Shown here piece after piece: positions 44,348 to 53,900 of a DNA stretch of 64,000 bases. A model generated the notes under the pieces. The model was not told the DNA's origin. It ran no database searches and worked only from the letters and a program-made list of their open reading frames with translations. Source of the DNA: Dipodascopsis uninucleata var. uninucleata. Its lineage: Eukaryota > Ascomycota > Lipomycetes > Lipomycetales > Lipomycetaceae. The stretch spans positions 1,240,001 to 1,304,000 of the forward strand of contig JAJLTO010000002.1 in assembly GCA_030568195.1 (NCBI GenBank), in the 5' to 3' direction. The translations under genes and the position numbers were made by a program. Position 1 is the stretch's first letter. Every line of letters begins with the position of its first letter.

Positions 44348-44971
44348 TCAAGAAGCATCCGAAGCAGCAGCTGTCATCTCGAATAGCATATGTTCTGTGA
44401 AAACTGGCGGACCCGACGGAGTGTGTAATCGATAGACATCATTGACAAGATATGACTCGGGGATGATTATTCCAGCGTCGTCCACGAGTACAAGGCCAAA
44501 CACGTCCTCTATGGCCGGAGTACGTCCGTACACCGGAGGAGCACGCATGTCATAGATAGGCATATAGGAACTAGGAAACGTAGGCGCAATTGCGACGAAT
44601 ACAGGGTCGTTGTGAATGTGCTTTTGAAACGTCGTGTGCAACAGCGCCAAAAACGAAGGATCCGGATTCCAGCTGTGGTCAGCGGCCACGAGACCGGTGT
44701 TCTTAAGAGCAAAGCCATCGCCCGTGTCTGTCCATTGCGAGGAAGATGACAGTGATGACAAGTGGGCTGGAGTTGCCAGCAGCGGTCCCGATGACGAAGA
44801 CAAGCGCAGTGGTCGAGGAAGTGGCCGCAAGAGCGTCGAGTGCAGTCTACTGGCAGGCTGGCCTCGCAGAGCGAGACAAGGCCGTACAAGGGCCTGTGGG
44901 CGTAGAGCCGACTGCACTCGGACAGACATCACGAAACCCCGTGGAGTCGACAGCAGCTGTCGACGCGCCAT
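44348..44971 (-). CDS. Putative mitochondrial protein of unknown function
   Basis: Intronless, 207 aa. The first 70 residues are rich in Arg, Leu, Ser and Pro with no acids (MARRQLLSTPRGFVMSVRVQ and on), a strong mitochondrial presequence pattern. The body contains HSWNPDPSFLALLHTTFQKH, then GRTPAIEDVFGLVLVDDAG and YRLHTPSGPPVFTEHM. This faintly resembles a conserved uncharacterised ascomycete mitochondrial family with a WGRIxxPEDIxGSVxVD-like core, but I hold that only weakly. No catalytic motif is visible. The 5' half is far more GC-rich than neighbouring genes and merges into the GC-rich island upstream. Codons 2-9 overlap a perfect 9-1-9 inverted repeat (44946-44964). Two stronger hairpins lie within 200 bp upstream. 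Confidence 0.6.
   Translation of the reverse strand: MARRQLLSTPRGFVMSVRVQSALRPQALVRPCLALRGQPASRLHSTLLRPLPRPLRLSSSSGPLLATPAHLSSLSSSSQWTDTGDGFALKNTGLVAADHSWNPDPSFLALLHTTFQKHIHNDPVFVAIAPTFPSSYMPIYDMRAPPVYGRTPAIEDVFGLVLVDDAGIIIPESYLVNDVYRLHTPSGPPVFTEHMLFEMTAAASDAS
44946..44964. repeat. Perfect inverted repeat, 9-nt arms
   Basis: GTCGACAGC and its reverse complement flank a single A. It overlaps the first codons of the putative mitochondrial protein gene at 44348-44971 and is the first of several palindromes in the GC-rich island. Confidence 0.8.
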
Positions 44972-45066
44972 GTTGATTACGTGGAAGTGCCGATCTGTGG
45001 TATGATGATCGCAGCGAGTGGTAAAGGGCCGTAGGGGCCGTCCACCACATAATGGCGCGGCAGAAC

Positions 45067-45096
45067 GCTGTTAGGGCAGGTGACTGCCCTAACAGC
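45067..45096. repeat. Perfect hairpin, 13-bp arms, carrying an inverted TTAGGG pair
   Basis: The left arm GCTGTTAGGGCAG (45067-45079) is exactly complementary to the right arm (45084-45096) with a GTGA loop. Each arm contains TTAGGG in opposite orientation. It lies about 95-125 nt upstream of the minus-strand start at 44971, so it is promoter or 5' leader for that gene. Confidence 0.85.
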
Positions 45097-45146
45097 CACA
45101 GGACTCTGACTCAGGCACAGGCCATCGGTGGAGTGTGCTTGGTCAG

Positions 45147-45168
45147 CAGACGCACTTCTGTGCGTCTG
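45147..45168. repeat. Perfect hairpin, 9-bp arms
   Basis: CAGACGCAC and its reverse complement are separated by TTCT. It sits 50 bp from the 13-bp hairpin. Confidence 0.8.
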
Positions 45169-45323
45169 GATGACACATATATTAGTCATGCATAAAGTGC
45201 GCGAGAAACTTGTTGGATCGTGGTTCGATGAGGGACGATGGACAAGAAGAGCCACAGCGTTGAGGCGAGCGGGTCTGGCACTAAGTGAAGCAAGGCGCAC
45301 TCGGCCCAGGGCCACAGACGCAG

Positions 45324-45335
45324 CGGATATATCCG
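45324..45335. promoter_or_regulatory. CGG-N6-CCG palindrome
   Basis: CGGATATATCCG is a perfect 12-bp palindrome with inverted CGG triplets six bases apart, the spacing bound by Ppr1-type Zn2Cys6 factors. Whether it is used is unknown; one chance occurrence in GC-rich DNA is plausible. Confidence 0.3.
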
Positions 45336-45940
45336 AGCGCTGAGATAGGTACGGGCCGGGGACGTTATGTTCCGCACGATACGTGTGATACTCGCTGTTG
45401 AGCAGGCGAGCGTACGTTAGTGAGCCGGGCAGAGAACAGCAGTGATGGCACTACACGACCGTGCCGGCTACGGGGCGGGACGCCCATGACGGGATGCACA
45501 GCTCTTATCTGTATGCTCGTGCGCTCGCGTTTGCACATCTGCATATTGTGAACGTCTGCACATGCTACATGACACGGCAGCGTAGATCACGGTGGCCCGA
45601 CAGCACGCTGTACAATACCGGGCGCATGAAATTTCCGTACCCTTAGTTTTTGACAGCGTGCTCAGTGCACAGGCGCGCATCCTCGCGAGCAGTAGTCGTA
45701 ACGGTGATCTGCGCGAGCTACAGTGCTGCAGGATCAGAGTCTGCGCGCAGGGGTTGTCTGCAGTGTCCACGCGAGACGCGCAGTGCGGGTCCAGGTCCAG
45801 CAGCCCTGGCCAGCGACGAGCGAGGACTGCGCTATGCTTGGCTACGTTCACAGGGAACAGAGCAAAGGGGCGCATATGCGGTTATGTATTGGGCAGGCCC
45901 GCCAGCGAGTCGCATCGTGTGCCGGGCACGCAATGCAATA

Positions 45941-45985
45941 GCGTGCGGTGAATCCGAACGCATACACTGCGCGTGTACCGCACGC
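45941..45985. repeat. Inverted repeat, 9-bp arms with 27-nt spacer
   Basis: GCGTGCGGT at 45941-45949 is complementary to ACCGCACGC at 45977-45985. A smaller palindrome, GTGCCGGGCAC, lies just before it at 45919-45929. Confidence 0.6.
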
Positions 45986-48983
45986 ATGCAGTAGCACGCA
46001 GCAGCGAGACATCATAAAACAGCTGCTAGCGCGTGAAAATTAAACTCTCGTGCCTCCTGAATTGCACCAGAGCGCCACCTCTGGCCCTTCGCTGCGTCAT
46101 TCGCTCGCGCTGCGCGGACAGACCGCTTACTAATATACCCTGGCACGTGCATAGACGCCAGGAGCTTAGGAAGAGACTCGCGTAATGGTACACGCCGAGG
46201 CTTAGTCACCGGAGGATGAGCGGGCAGCTGCAGATGCTAGGGGCGGAGACGGGAGGGATTAAGACTGAAGTAGGGTGAGCTGTGTCAATGCATGCAACGC
46301 CGGCCATGAGAAGAGAGAAAAAGTTTTTACACTGAGAAAGGAACTAATTAGTATGCGACAGAGCTCAAAATAAAACAGTTGGAAAATTTTAGAAAAATTA
46401 AGATAAAAATTAAAAATTTGAGAAAAAAACATAACTAGATGCTAACACTGCGATGGACGCAGCCTGGGCGGAATTGCGTGCTGGTGGACATGAGCGGTGG
46501 CTTCGCACCACGCATATATGCTGCTACGTAGAGAACATAAGACAACAATAATACTAACATATATCAAAAAAAATTAAGTAATAAAAAATATTAAATAATA
46601 AATAAAAATAAGTCCGATCCGCTGTTACGCTCAGAAGACTCTTCTCATCCGTGCTGACTTCTTGATCCTCTCCCTGGAAGTCTCAACCTCTTTTACCATG
46701 GCGCCTTTGCCCTCGTGGCTATCCATAGGCCCTGTTGTATAGAAAAGTCTGCTTCGCTTGCTCAGTTCTCGCTAAATGTAAAAAAAAGGTGAAGCACTGA
46801 CCACATTTTATTGCGCTTACTCGTCTAACGACTTTTTTCTCCACACAAATTCCCAGCTCCGCCCGCTCTCTGCACACCACCCGTCTAGCCCTTCTGCCCC
46901 ATTAGCAGCGCTTTCTGCATCACAGATCCTTCTGCTGCGCTCCTGCACTGCGGCCGCCTGATGCGCGTAGCTGCTGGGTTGTTCTGCTTTCTTTTTCTTC
47001 TCTGTTCTCTTAAGCACGCAGCTGCGTGGCGCAAGCCAACGGTGCAATTATGCGCTCTTAACTAGATTCCGCGCGCTGGATTTCTTTCCTCGCTTCGGCT
47101 TGAACCTACCTGGCTTCCTTTCTGTGACTCTACTGTCTCCGGCTTGTCTGCTGCTCGTGCTTCGCTCTGCGAATGCGCTCGCGCTGTATAGATGTAGATG
47201 TATGCACCTGCACATGCAGATAACAACGCTCTTCTATAGCCATTCCATTAGATGGGCTCTGAGCTTGCTTGCCTGCAGCCTGCTAAGCTGGCTCTTGGGT
47301 ATATAACGCAGCCGCCGCTGGGTCGCTGTGGCCGGCATGGTGTTGGTGCAGATGTCCTGGGTCTGTGGGTGCTTGTTTCTGGCGTCTGTTGACTACTGCT
47401 CTTTTTTCTCCCCCTTTCTACTTTTGTTGTCTCCCGAGGAAAACATTTTCTTTCTGTTCTACATCTGCCCAATGTTGCCCAATGTTCGTAGTTCTACATA
47501 GCATTTACCAGTCTTGTCCGGCATTCCACTCGCTATTTACGCCAGCGACACGTATTAGCAGCTGCAGCATCTGCTCCGTGTCATAGCAGAAACAAATCAC
47601 GACTACGTCCTGGCGCGACAAGAGGGTGCAGAGGTAGACGGCTGATTATTTGTATGTAGCAATAAAGTGAGGTTGTTTGGAAACTAGATAAAAAATTTAA
47701 AATTATAGTGAAAACTTGACAGAACTTTTATGCGTAGCATGCGTAATAAGCGGCCCATAAAGCCATTTTCTCCCTCTTTTTTTTTCCCTCTCTGCTCTTA
47801 AATTTTTTTTCCAAATTCTTCATCGTTTCGTTCTATTGTTCTTCTATCGATTGTATTCTTCGTTAGGTACTTTTGATTTTTTATCCAGAGGCAAGTGATC
47901 CTAGTGCTATTTGTAAGTGCGTAAGTGGTGGAGTCCAATCGAAATATAGAGAGGGGACTACAAGCCTGCCAATTCCCGTGGTTATCGTCCTACTGAAAGA
48001 GACCGTCATTCTTGCAAATTGTCATTCGCCGATTTTCTGCAATTGCTCTGCCTTTTTTTCTTGTCTTATTTTTTAACATAAAATTTCTTATTTCTACGCA
48101 ATTTAGTATACAGTTGTCTACGTCGCTTGCAGCAGACTTAGCCACAGGGTGAGTGTGCTCTTTTCATTAGCTTATTCTATCTACCTCAGTCTTTCGATTC
48201 GTAGCGTTGTCTGCATTGTCGGGGCTGTTGTTTTGGGTCATTCCAAACTCTACACTTGCATTATTTTCTTAGTCATACCGCGGCCATGCGTTTGCTTCTC
48301 GGGTCTGATATATACATCAAGCTTATCCCCCAGCTGTAAGGAACAGGGGCAAGACTAAGACCATGGACCGTCGTATCTCAGAATAACGCTTAGTATTGTA
48401 ATACCAATTGACTGACCCGAAGTAACTTTCTCTAGCCGATCGTACACATTTCAGTACTGCGGACCGTCATCTCAAAAGATCTATATAGAGCTATCAGTCG
48501 GCCTACTTTCTCTCGATCAATCTATTGATCGATCTCTATGTCTGTATCCGAGTGCATATACACCTGCATGCATGCGTAGATATATAACTTCTTGCTAGAC
48601 TCAAAGACTACACTGTGTCTGTTTCTCCTAGATATTGGTCAAGTGCATACAGTGTACTATACTCTATCGCTGCAATTTACCTGCATTTAACGTCCTACAG
48701 AAGTAAATCATTAATTCCGTGCTGACGTTGTACCAGTTCCTCTGATATCGGTCATTCTCTTCGCGCACTTTTCTATATCGCATTTTTCGATTTCGTACTC
48801 AATACTGAGTTCTAGTCATTATCCTTCTTCCGATTTATAGACTTCTCTTCTTATCAAAATTCCTCTTAGATCGGAGAATTTACTAGTAGCTAGTATTGGT
48901 GCGTTCTTCATTTCAGTTCTGTTTTTTTGGTTTACCCCACACTGGAGGGAGAGTAACTTTCACACCACCATAACCACATTTTA

Positions 48984-51773
48984 ATGGCAACCCATCAACA
49001 GGATTCTTCGACTTCTGAATCTACTCAATCTGAAATACACCCAACTTCTATTTCGGCAAGTTCTCCCGTTGTTACCAGTACTTACGCTACTGCGGACTCG
49101 TCAACGATAGTTACAGCGCCAACGACAAAAAGCAGTATTACTGACAACATAATTAGCAGTAACAACAGTACTACCTCTAGTTCATCAGTGCCTATTCCTG
49201 TACACACACAACGATCTAATAACCAAGGACGACCAGTTCCAGTTTCGTCACAGCTGCATCCTCAAGCTCATGCGACTATTGGTGTCCCCGTTCCCACTAT
49301 AGTTCACTCATTATCTCCACATACAGCTCCAGCGGCTTCAACTGCTTTACCTATAGTTGGTCAACCTTTATCCTCACCATATATGAATTATTACTATCCC
49401 ATATATTCTAATCAATTGCCTCCTTATGTGCAATACTACTCCCCAACCGCAGCTTCGCCCACCGGGCCTGGCGCTCTTCATCATCAGCATCAGCAGCCAC
49501 ATCAACAGTCACAACAGCATCAAGCACAACAAATAGGTCAACAACAGCATCACCCTAATTTTGTTTCCGGACAGCAGCATCACCAGCAGCAGCCATTTCC
49601 AACCCATTTACAATCTCATACACACCCCGGACACATTACTACGCTTCACGCGACTAACGTTCCTGGAATGTCTCAAGCACATATACAGGCGTCGACTGGA
49701 CACCCTGTCTTGGCCAGTAATGTTAATATTAGTAGTGGGACAAGTCCTAACAGTCACATGAACAATCCAACACAGATCGGCCAACAGCAACAGTTCACTA
49801 GATTGCCTTTAGTAATTCCTCATGGTCCGCCTATTCAGAATCTGGCTCCATTTACTACTGCAAGTGCGTATCAGACGCATCTGACGACTGCTGTAGGACA
49901 TGATCCCAATCTAAGCATCCCAAGATCCTTTTATCCTTATAGCCCCTATGGTCCTATGGCTACACCATTCATATCACAGATTATTCAGCATCCTGCAACA
50001 GCTGTTGTAGCAAATACTAACGATAGATCAAGTCATTTGCATAGTGGGCATGTGCATCATCGACGTCAGCACCATCATATTCAGGACGTCGGTCGTTCAG
50101 GAGGTCCTAGCTCAGCAAGTTCCATGGTAGGACGCAGTCAAAGTGGATCTGGTTCGGTCTCTGGAAATTCATTGATACTTGGATCGACTACTGTGATCTC
50201 TGGGAATTCAGGATCAATTGCGATGGGAACGGGAATTGTATCTGTATCATCTCCAAATTCATCTGTCCAAACATCTTTGCTACCACGAGGTCCTCCCAGG
50301 AAACCAAAGCAATCTGGTCATGCTTTATGGGTTGGAAATTTACCGATAGTAACTACAGTTCTTGATCTTCGAGATATGTTTGCTTCTCCTGACATAGAGT
50401 CTGTATTTTTAATCTCTAAATCAAACTGTGCATTTGTTAATTACTCGTCTGATGCTGCTATGAGATTTGCGCTAGATAAATTCAAGCGATCTGGCGGTAT
50501 CTTGCAAGGTACTCGTCTAGTTGCGCGCATGCAACGAGGAACTACCTATTCTTCAGAAACGCAATCAACAACAGGAGAGCCAGTTACTAGCGAAATTGCG
50601 TCTGTTAATGTATCTCAGGAAGATTTATCAAGCAGACAAAGTGTTGAGAGCAGCGGAGAATCTTCTGTTGATATTTCAGCGAATAAGCAAATTAGGGAGC
50701 ATCGATCAGCCTCCTACTTTATAGTCAAGTCATTGACAGTTGAGGACCTAGAATTGTCAGTACGGACAGGTGTATGGGCAACTCAAGCACACAATGAGAA
50801 AATCCTTAATGACGCTTATAATACGTCAGATAATGTCTATCTTATCTTTTCCGCAAACAAGTCTGGAGAATACTTCGGATATGCAAAAATGGCAGGCCCA
50901 ATAGTGTCTCAGACTTCAGGAGAAAACTTTGTAGTTGGTACAGGCATATCCACAGACGCATCATTTTCTTCTGAATCGTCAGGTGCTACGACTGCAGCTT
51001 CCGAAGAACCCCGTCCCGTAGACTCTACACCATCCTCACCTGCTTCGGCCGCTTCACCTATAGCACTTCATCAAGATTTGCCAAAGACTACATATACACC
51101 AGCTACCGCTACTGCTCCGGCAGGACGAATCATAGATGATTCAGGACGTGGGACCATTTTTTGGGAGGTACTCGAAGAAGAAGAGAAAGATTCTCGGACA
51201 GAGTCGAAAGAATCAGAAGATGAAGGTAACAATAAGGCAACAGAAGTTATTTCTTCTCCTGAAGAAACTACTGAAGTTATCACTGCGGAGAGGAAAATAT
51301 CAACAACATCCACTGCATCATATAGTGAACCACCAGCTATCTGGGGAACGCCTTTCAAGGTGACTTGGTTGTCAACGAATAGAGTTCCTTTCTTCAAGAC
51401 TCGAGGTCTCAAAAATTCATGGAATGCTAATCGGGATGTTAAAATTGCTCGTGACGGTACTGAACTTGATCCAACTGTGGGCCAAAAGCTTTTAACTTTA
51501 TTTCACGTTGGTCAACAGCCTTCATTGCCAACTATCCAGAACATTTCTCACAATTTTACGCCATCACCAAATGTTCTCTCGAACTCGCGACTGCAGCGTC
51601 CAGATACAACGCAAACAGCATCCACATCGTTCTCTGCCACTATGGTTTCGCAATCCCAAACAGAACATCCTCAAGTAGAGAATGAGCTAATTCCTTCCAT
51701 GGAATCCTCAGACGCGCCTCCTGATACTCCTTTGGGGCCCGTGGTTGTTGAGAGTTCGACTGCTACTGAATAA
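48984..51773 (+). CDS. RRM-YTH RNA-binding protein (m6A-reader type)
   Basis: Intronless, 929 aa. The N-terminal 430 residues are low-complexity, rich in Ser, Thr, Pro, Gln and His, with Gln/His runs at about 165-210. An RRM follows at about 442-516 (GHALWVGNLPIVTTVLDLRD, NCAFVNYSSDAAMRFALDKF). The YTH domain is split. Its first half is at about 573-640 (SASYFIVKSLTVEDLELSVR, GVWATQAHNEKILNDAY, GEYFGYAKMAG) and its second half at about 782-842 (WGTPFKVTWLSTNRVPFFKT, LKNSWNANRDVKIARDGTEL). About 140 acidic, Ser/Thr-rich residues lie between. YTH domains read N6-methyladenosine or, in fission-yeast Mmi1, specific RNA motifs. The aromatic-cage residues WAT and W of FKVTWL-side positions look present. 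An RRM before YTH is known in filamentous ascomycetes. A 4-kb upstream region suggests heavy regulation. Confidence 0.88.
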   Translation: MATHQQDSSTSESTQSEIHPTSISASSPVVTSTYATADSSTIVTAPTTKSSITDNIISSNNSTTSSSSVPIPVHTQRSNNQGRPVPVSSQLHPQAHATIGVPVPTIVHSLSPHTAPAASTALPIVGQPLSSPYMNYYYPIYSNQLPPYVQYYSPTAASPTGPGALHHQHQQPHQQSQQHQAQQIGQQQHHPNFVSGQQHHQQQPFPTHLQSHTHPGHITTLHATNVPGMSQAHIQASTGHPVLASNVNISSGTSPNSHMNNPTQIGQQQQFTRLPLVIPHGPPIQNLAPFTTASAYQTHLTTAVGHDPNLSIPRSFYPYSPYGPMATPFISQIIQHPATAVVANTNDRSSHLHSGHVHHRRQHHHIQDVGRSGGPSSASSMVGRSQSGSGSVSGNSLILGSTTVISGNSGSIAMGTGIVSVSSPNSSVQTSLLPRGPPRKPKQSGHALWVGNLPIVTTVLDLRDMFASPDIESVFLISKSNCAFVNYSSDAAMRFALDKFKRSGGILQGTRLVARMQRGTTYSSETQSTTGEPVTSEIASVNVSQEDLSSRQSVESSGESSVDISANKQIREHRSASYFIVKSLTVEDLELSVRTGVWATQAHNEKILNDAYNTSDNVYLIFSANKSGEYFGYAKMAGPIVSQTSGENFVVGTGISTDASFSSESSGATTAASEEPRPVDSTPSSPASAASPIALHQDLPKTTYTPATATAPAGRIIDDSGRGTIFWEVLEEEEKDSRTESKESEDEGNNKATEVISSPEETTEVITAERKISTTSTASYSEPPAIWGTPFKVTWLSTNRVPFFKTRGLKNSWNANRDVKIARDGTELDPTVGQKLLTLFHVGQQPSLPTIQNISHNFTPSPNVLSNSRLQRPDTTQTASTSFSATMVSQSQTEHPQVENELIPSMESSDAPPDTPLGPVVVESSTATE

Positions 51774-52393
51774 TGATTATCTTTTCTCCGTTTTTAATGA
51801 TTATAAGTCTCTTTGCCGTCTTTGTCGATCCTTTATTGATATTAGTACACTTACATTTGCTGTCGACTATTTAATATTAGTTTATGCTCTGTTATTGAGC
51901 GCGTCATCTTTTTGGTATGTTTGGCTGCACCTCATTATTGAAATTTTTTCTTGCTCTCTTATTTTGACAGATTGAAGGCCAATTGATTCTTTGTGTATCT
52001 TTTATTCTTTACTTCTCTGGTACCATCTTATTGTCTTATCTCCATTTTATCATTATGCCATACTTTTATTTGATACCTTATACATGTCGTAAATTCTGTC
52101 GACCGTTCTACGTCAAATCTGTTCACAAGCAGACTTGTTTACAGTATATTTGCGTTCTCTTGATTCTTGGGTCAATAATCGTTGCCGCGGTAACCATAAC
52201 TCAATTGAGTCACTGATAAGAACGCCGCACGGACCGTCATTCTCGAGCGATAGAGATCCGAACCGGAGACCCACATAAATATCTACGAAAATCCGGGATA
52301 CTCTATAATTTTTGACAGTATTTGGTATGATTATTGTGTCATTGTCTTTAATTAGACTTCCAATTCATCTGACCTAGAAGATCCTGAGCTGAA
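51774..52393. promoter_or_regulatory. 3' flank of RRM-YTH gene and promoter of the deacetylase-like gene
   Basis: A 620-bp pyrimidine-rich spacer between two plus-strand genes. CGGACCGTCATTCTC at 52230-52244 recurs, nearly unchanged, in the region before the RRM-YTH gene. No other element is clear. Confidence 0.35.
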
Positions 52394-53458
52394 ATGTCTG
52401 AGTACACGCCGAACTACTACGATTTCCCTCGAGAATTTCGAGGATATGGTGAGAATCCTCCGGATATCAAATGGCCTAATGGAGCTAAGATTGCAATCAA
52501 CTTCGTCTTGAACTATGAAGAAGGTGCTGAGAATTCGCTTGAAAATGGAGATCCAGCATCCGAAATGTACATTTGGGAAATTCCATATGTGTCCCACCCT
52601 GGAAAGCGTTCATATGATTGTGAGTCTGACTTCGAGTATGGTTCGAGAGCTGGAGTTTGGCGTATTTTGAGACTCTTTAAGAAGTATGGATACAAATTTA
52701 CCACCTTTGCGGTTGGTAAGGCATTCGAGCTTCAACCTGACGTTCCAGCTGCCATTATGAGAGATGGCCATGAAATTGCGTCTCATTGTTATCGCTGGCA
52801 GGATTTCTCGAAATACAGCCCTGAGGAAGAGAAGAAACTTATTCACAAGAATATGGCTTCTTTGAAGCAAACTACTGGAAGCTATCCCAAAGGATGGTAC
52901 TATGCTCGCCTTTCTCAGCACTCTCGAAGATTGGTCTACGATGTGCACCAGGAACTTAATGCTCCACTATTGTGGATGGCTGATGCTTATGCTGATGATT
53001 TACCATACTGGATGGCTGTCCCAAGAACCACTGATGCTATGCTTATGGTTCCATATTCATATGATTGTAATGATGCTAGATTCCATCAGCCAACCGGATG
53101 GTCGGACACGGACGGCTTCCTTAATCACATCAAGTATGCCTTTGATACACTTTATACCGAAGGACAGGAAGGTACACCTAAGATGATGACTGTTGCTCTC
53201 CATGCCCGTGTTGTTGCCAAGCCTGGTAGATTCCAAGCTCTAGTTAAATTTATGGAGTATATCTCTGCTAAGGAAGGTGTTTGGGTTGCTACTCGCGAAG
53301 AGATTGCTGAACGTAAGTTTATATTCATCGTGGAAAATTCTATTAATGGGAATTTAGACTAATCATTAATATTTTATTCTTATTTTTTAGATTTCAAGAC
53401 TATCATTCCATGGAATCCTCCTGCAGAGCCTCTTGCGTATGGAGCTTCTGAGCCATAA
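52394..53458 (+). CDS. PuuE-type allantoinase / polysaccharide deacetylase-family hydrolase
   Basis: Exons 52394-53312 and 53391-53458, with a 78-nt intron (GTAAGT ... TTTTAG), give 328 aa. The sequence follows the PuuE branch of the polysaccharide-deacetylase fold: YDFPREFRGYGENPPDIKWP, INFVLNYEEGAENSLENGD, EYGSRAGVWRILRLFKKYGY, GHEIASHCYRWQDFSKYSPE, then GWYYARLSQHSRRLV. In bacteria PuuE opens the allantoin ring; the fission-yeast relative is called a chitin deacetylase (Cda1), so substrate is open. The usual TFDD metal motif is replaced by NYEEG, as in PuuE, while the HEIASH pair is kept. There is no signal peptide, favouring a cytosolic allantoinase-like role over cell-wall work. The second exon supplies HFKTIIPWNPP to the end. 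It is followed on the same strand by an MFS carrier. Confidence 0.82.
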
Positions 53459-53900
53459 ATTTTCTTGTTCATGTTTATGCTTCATACATAGCATCAATGG
53501 ATATAGCTTTCATCCCTTCTTAATGATATGATCTTGTAGTATAATGTCATGTTATTCTTTTTATAAATAATGATTTGTTATTCTACTTTCAAGTCTCACC
53601 TGGTCTGGGTCTCATAATCCTGTATTGCGTAATAATTATTTCACAGTCGTTTGACTCGTTATATTATATAATAAAAGACTATTGATAGTGTAATGGGGCG
53701 TTATACCCGTTATCTCTAGAGAAATACGAGCCCTTTCCCATTGTTCATAGTTCCGCGTCTATTATATCTTTGAGCCACTCTGAATTTGTACCTTTAACGA
53801 AGTCGATTCTAGTTGTGAGGTTTCCGTTTTTCTTCAGGGACGAAAGTTTAGTGCGTATTTTTTGGACCATAGAGTACAGTAAACTGCAAAAGATTTAAAA
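53459..53900. promoter_or_regulatory. Spacer between deacetylase-like gene and MFS carrier
   Basis: A 440-bp region with the terminator of the first gene and the promoter of the carrier. No motif is recognised. Confidence 0.3.

Larger units (their letters stand above)
44972..48983. other. 4-kb intergenic region: GC-rich island, AT tract and pyrimidine-rich leader
   Basis: The largest gene-free stretch of the window. From about 44.4 to 46.3 kb the DNA is markedly GC-rich (one sampled 60-base line at 45721 has 39 G+C) with many short palindromes. From 46.3 to 46.6 kb it turns very A-rich. From about 46.6 to 48.98 kb the plus strand is pyrimidine-rich, as in long 5' leaders. Overlapping open frames in the GC-rich part are expected from composition and show no family features. 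The promoter and leader of the RRM-YTH gene must lie here. Confidence 0.45.

Noticed and set aside
45205-45245. tRNA-like B box in GTGGTTCGATGAGG
   Set aside because: The box lacks the final CC, and no A box or cloverleaf can be drawn.
44980-46210. Many overlapping frames of 60-135 codons in the GC-rich island
   Set aside because: Stop codons are rare by composition there. The frames overlap on both strands and none shows a motif or a typical start context.
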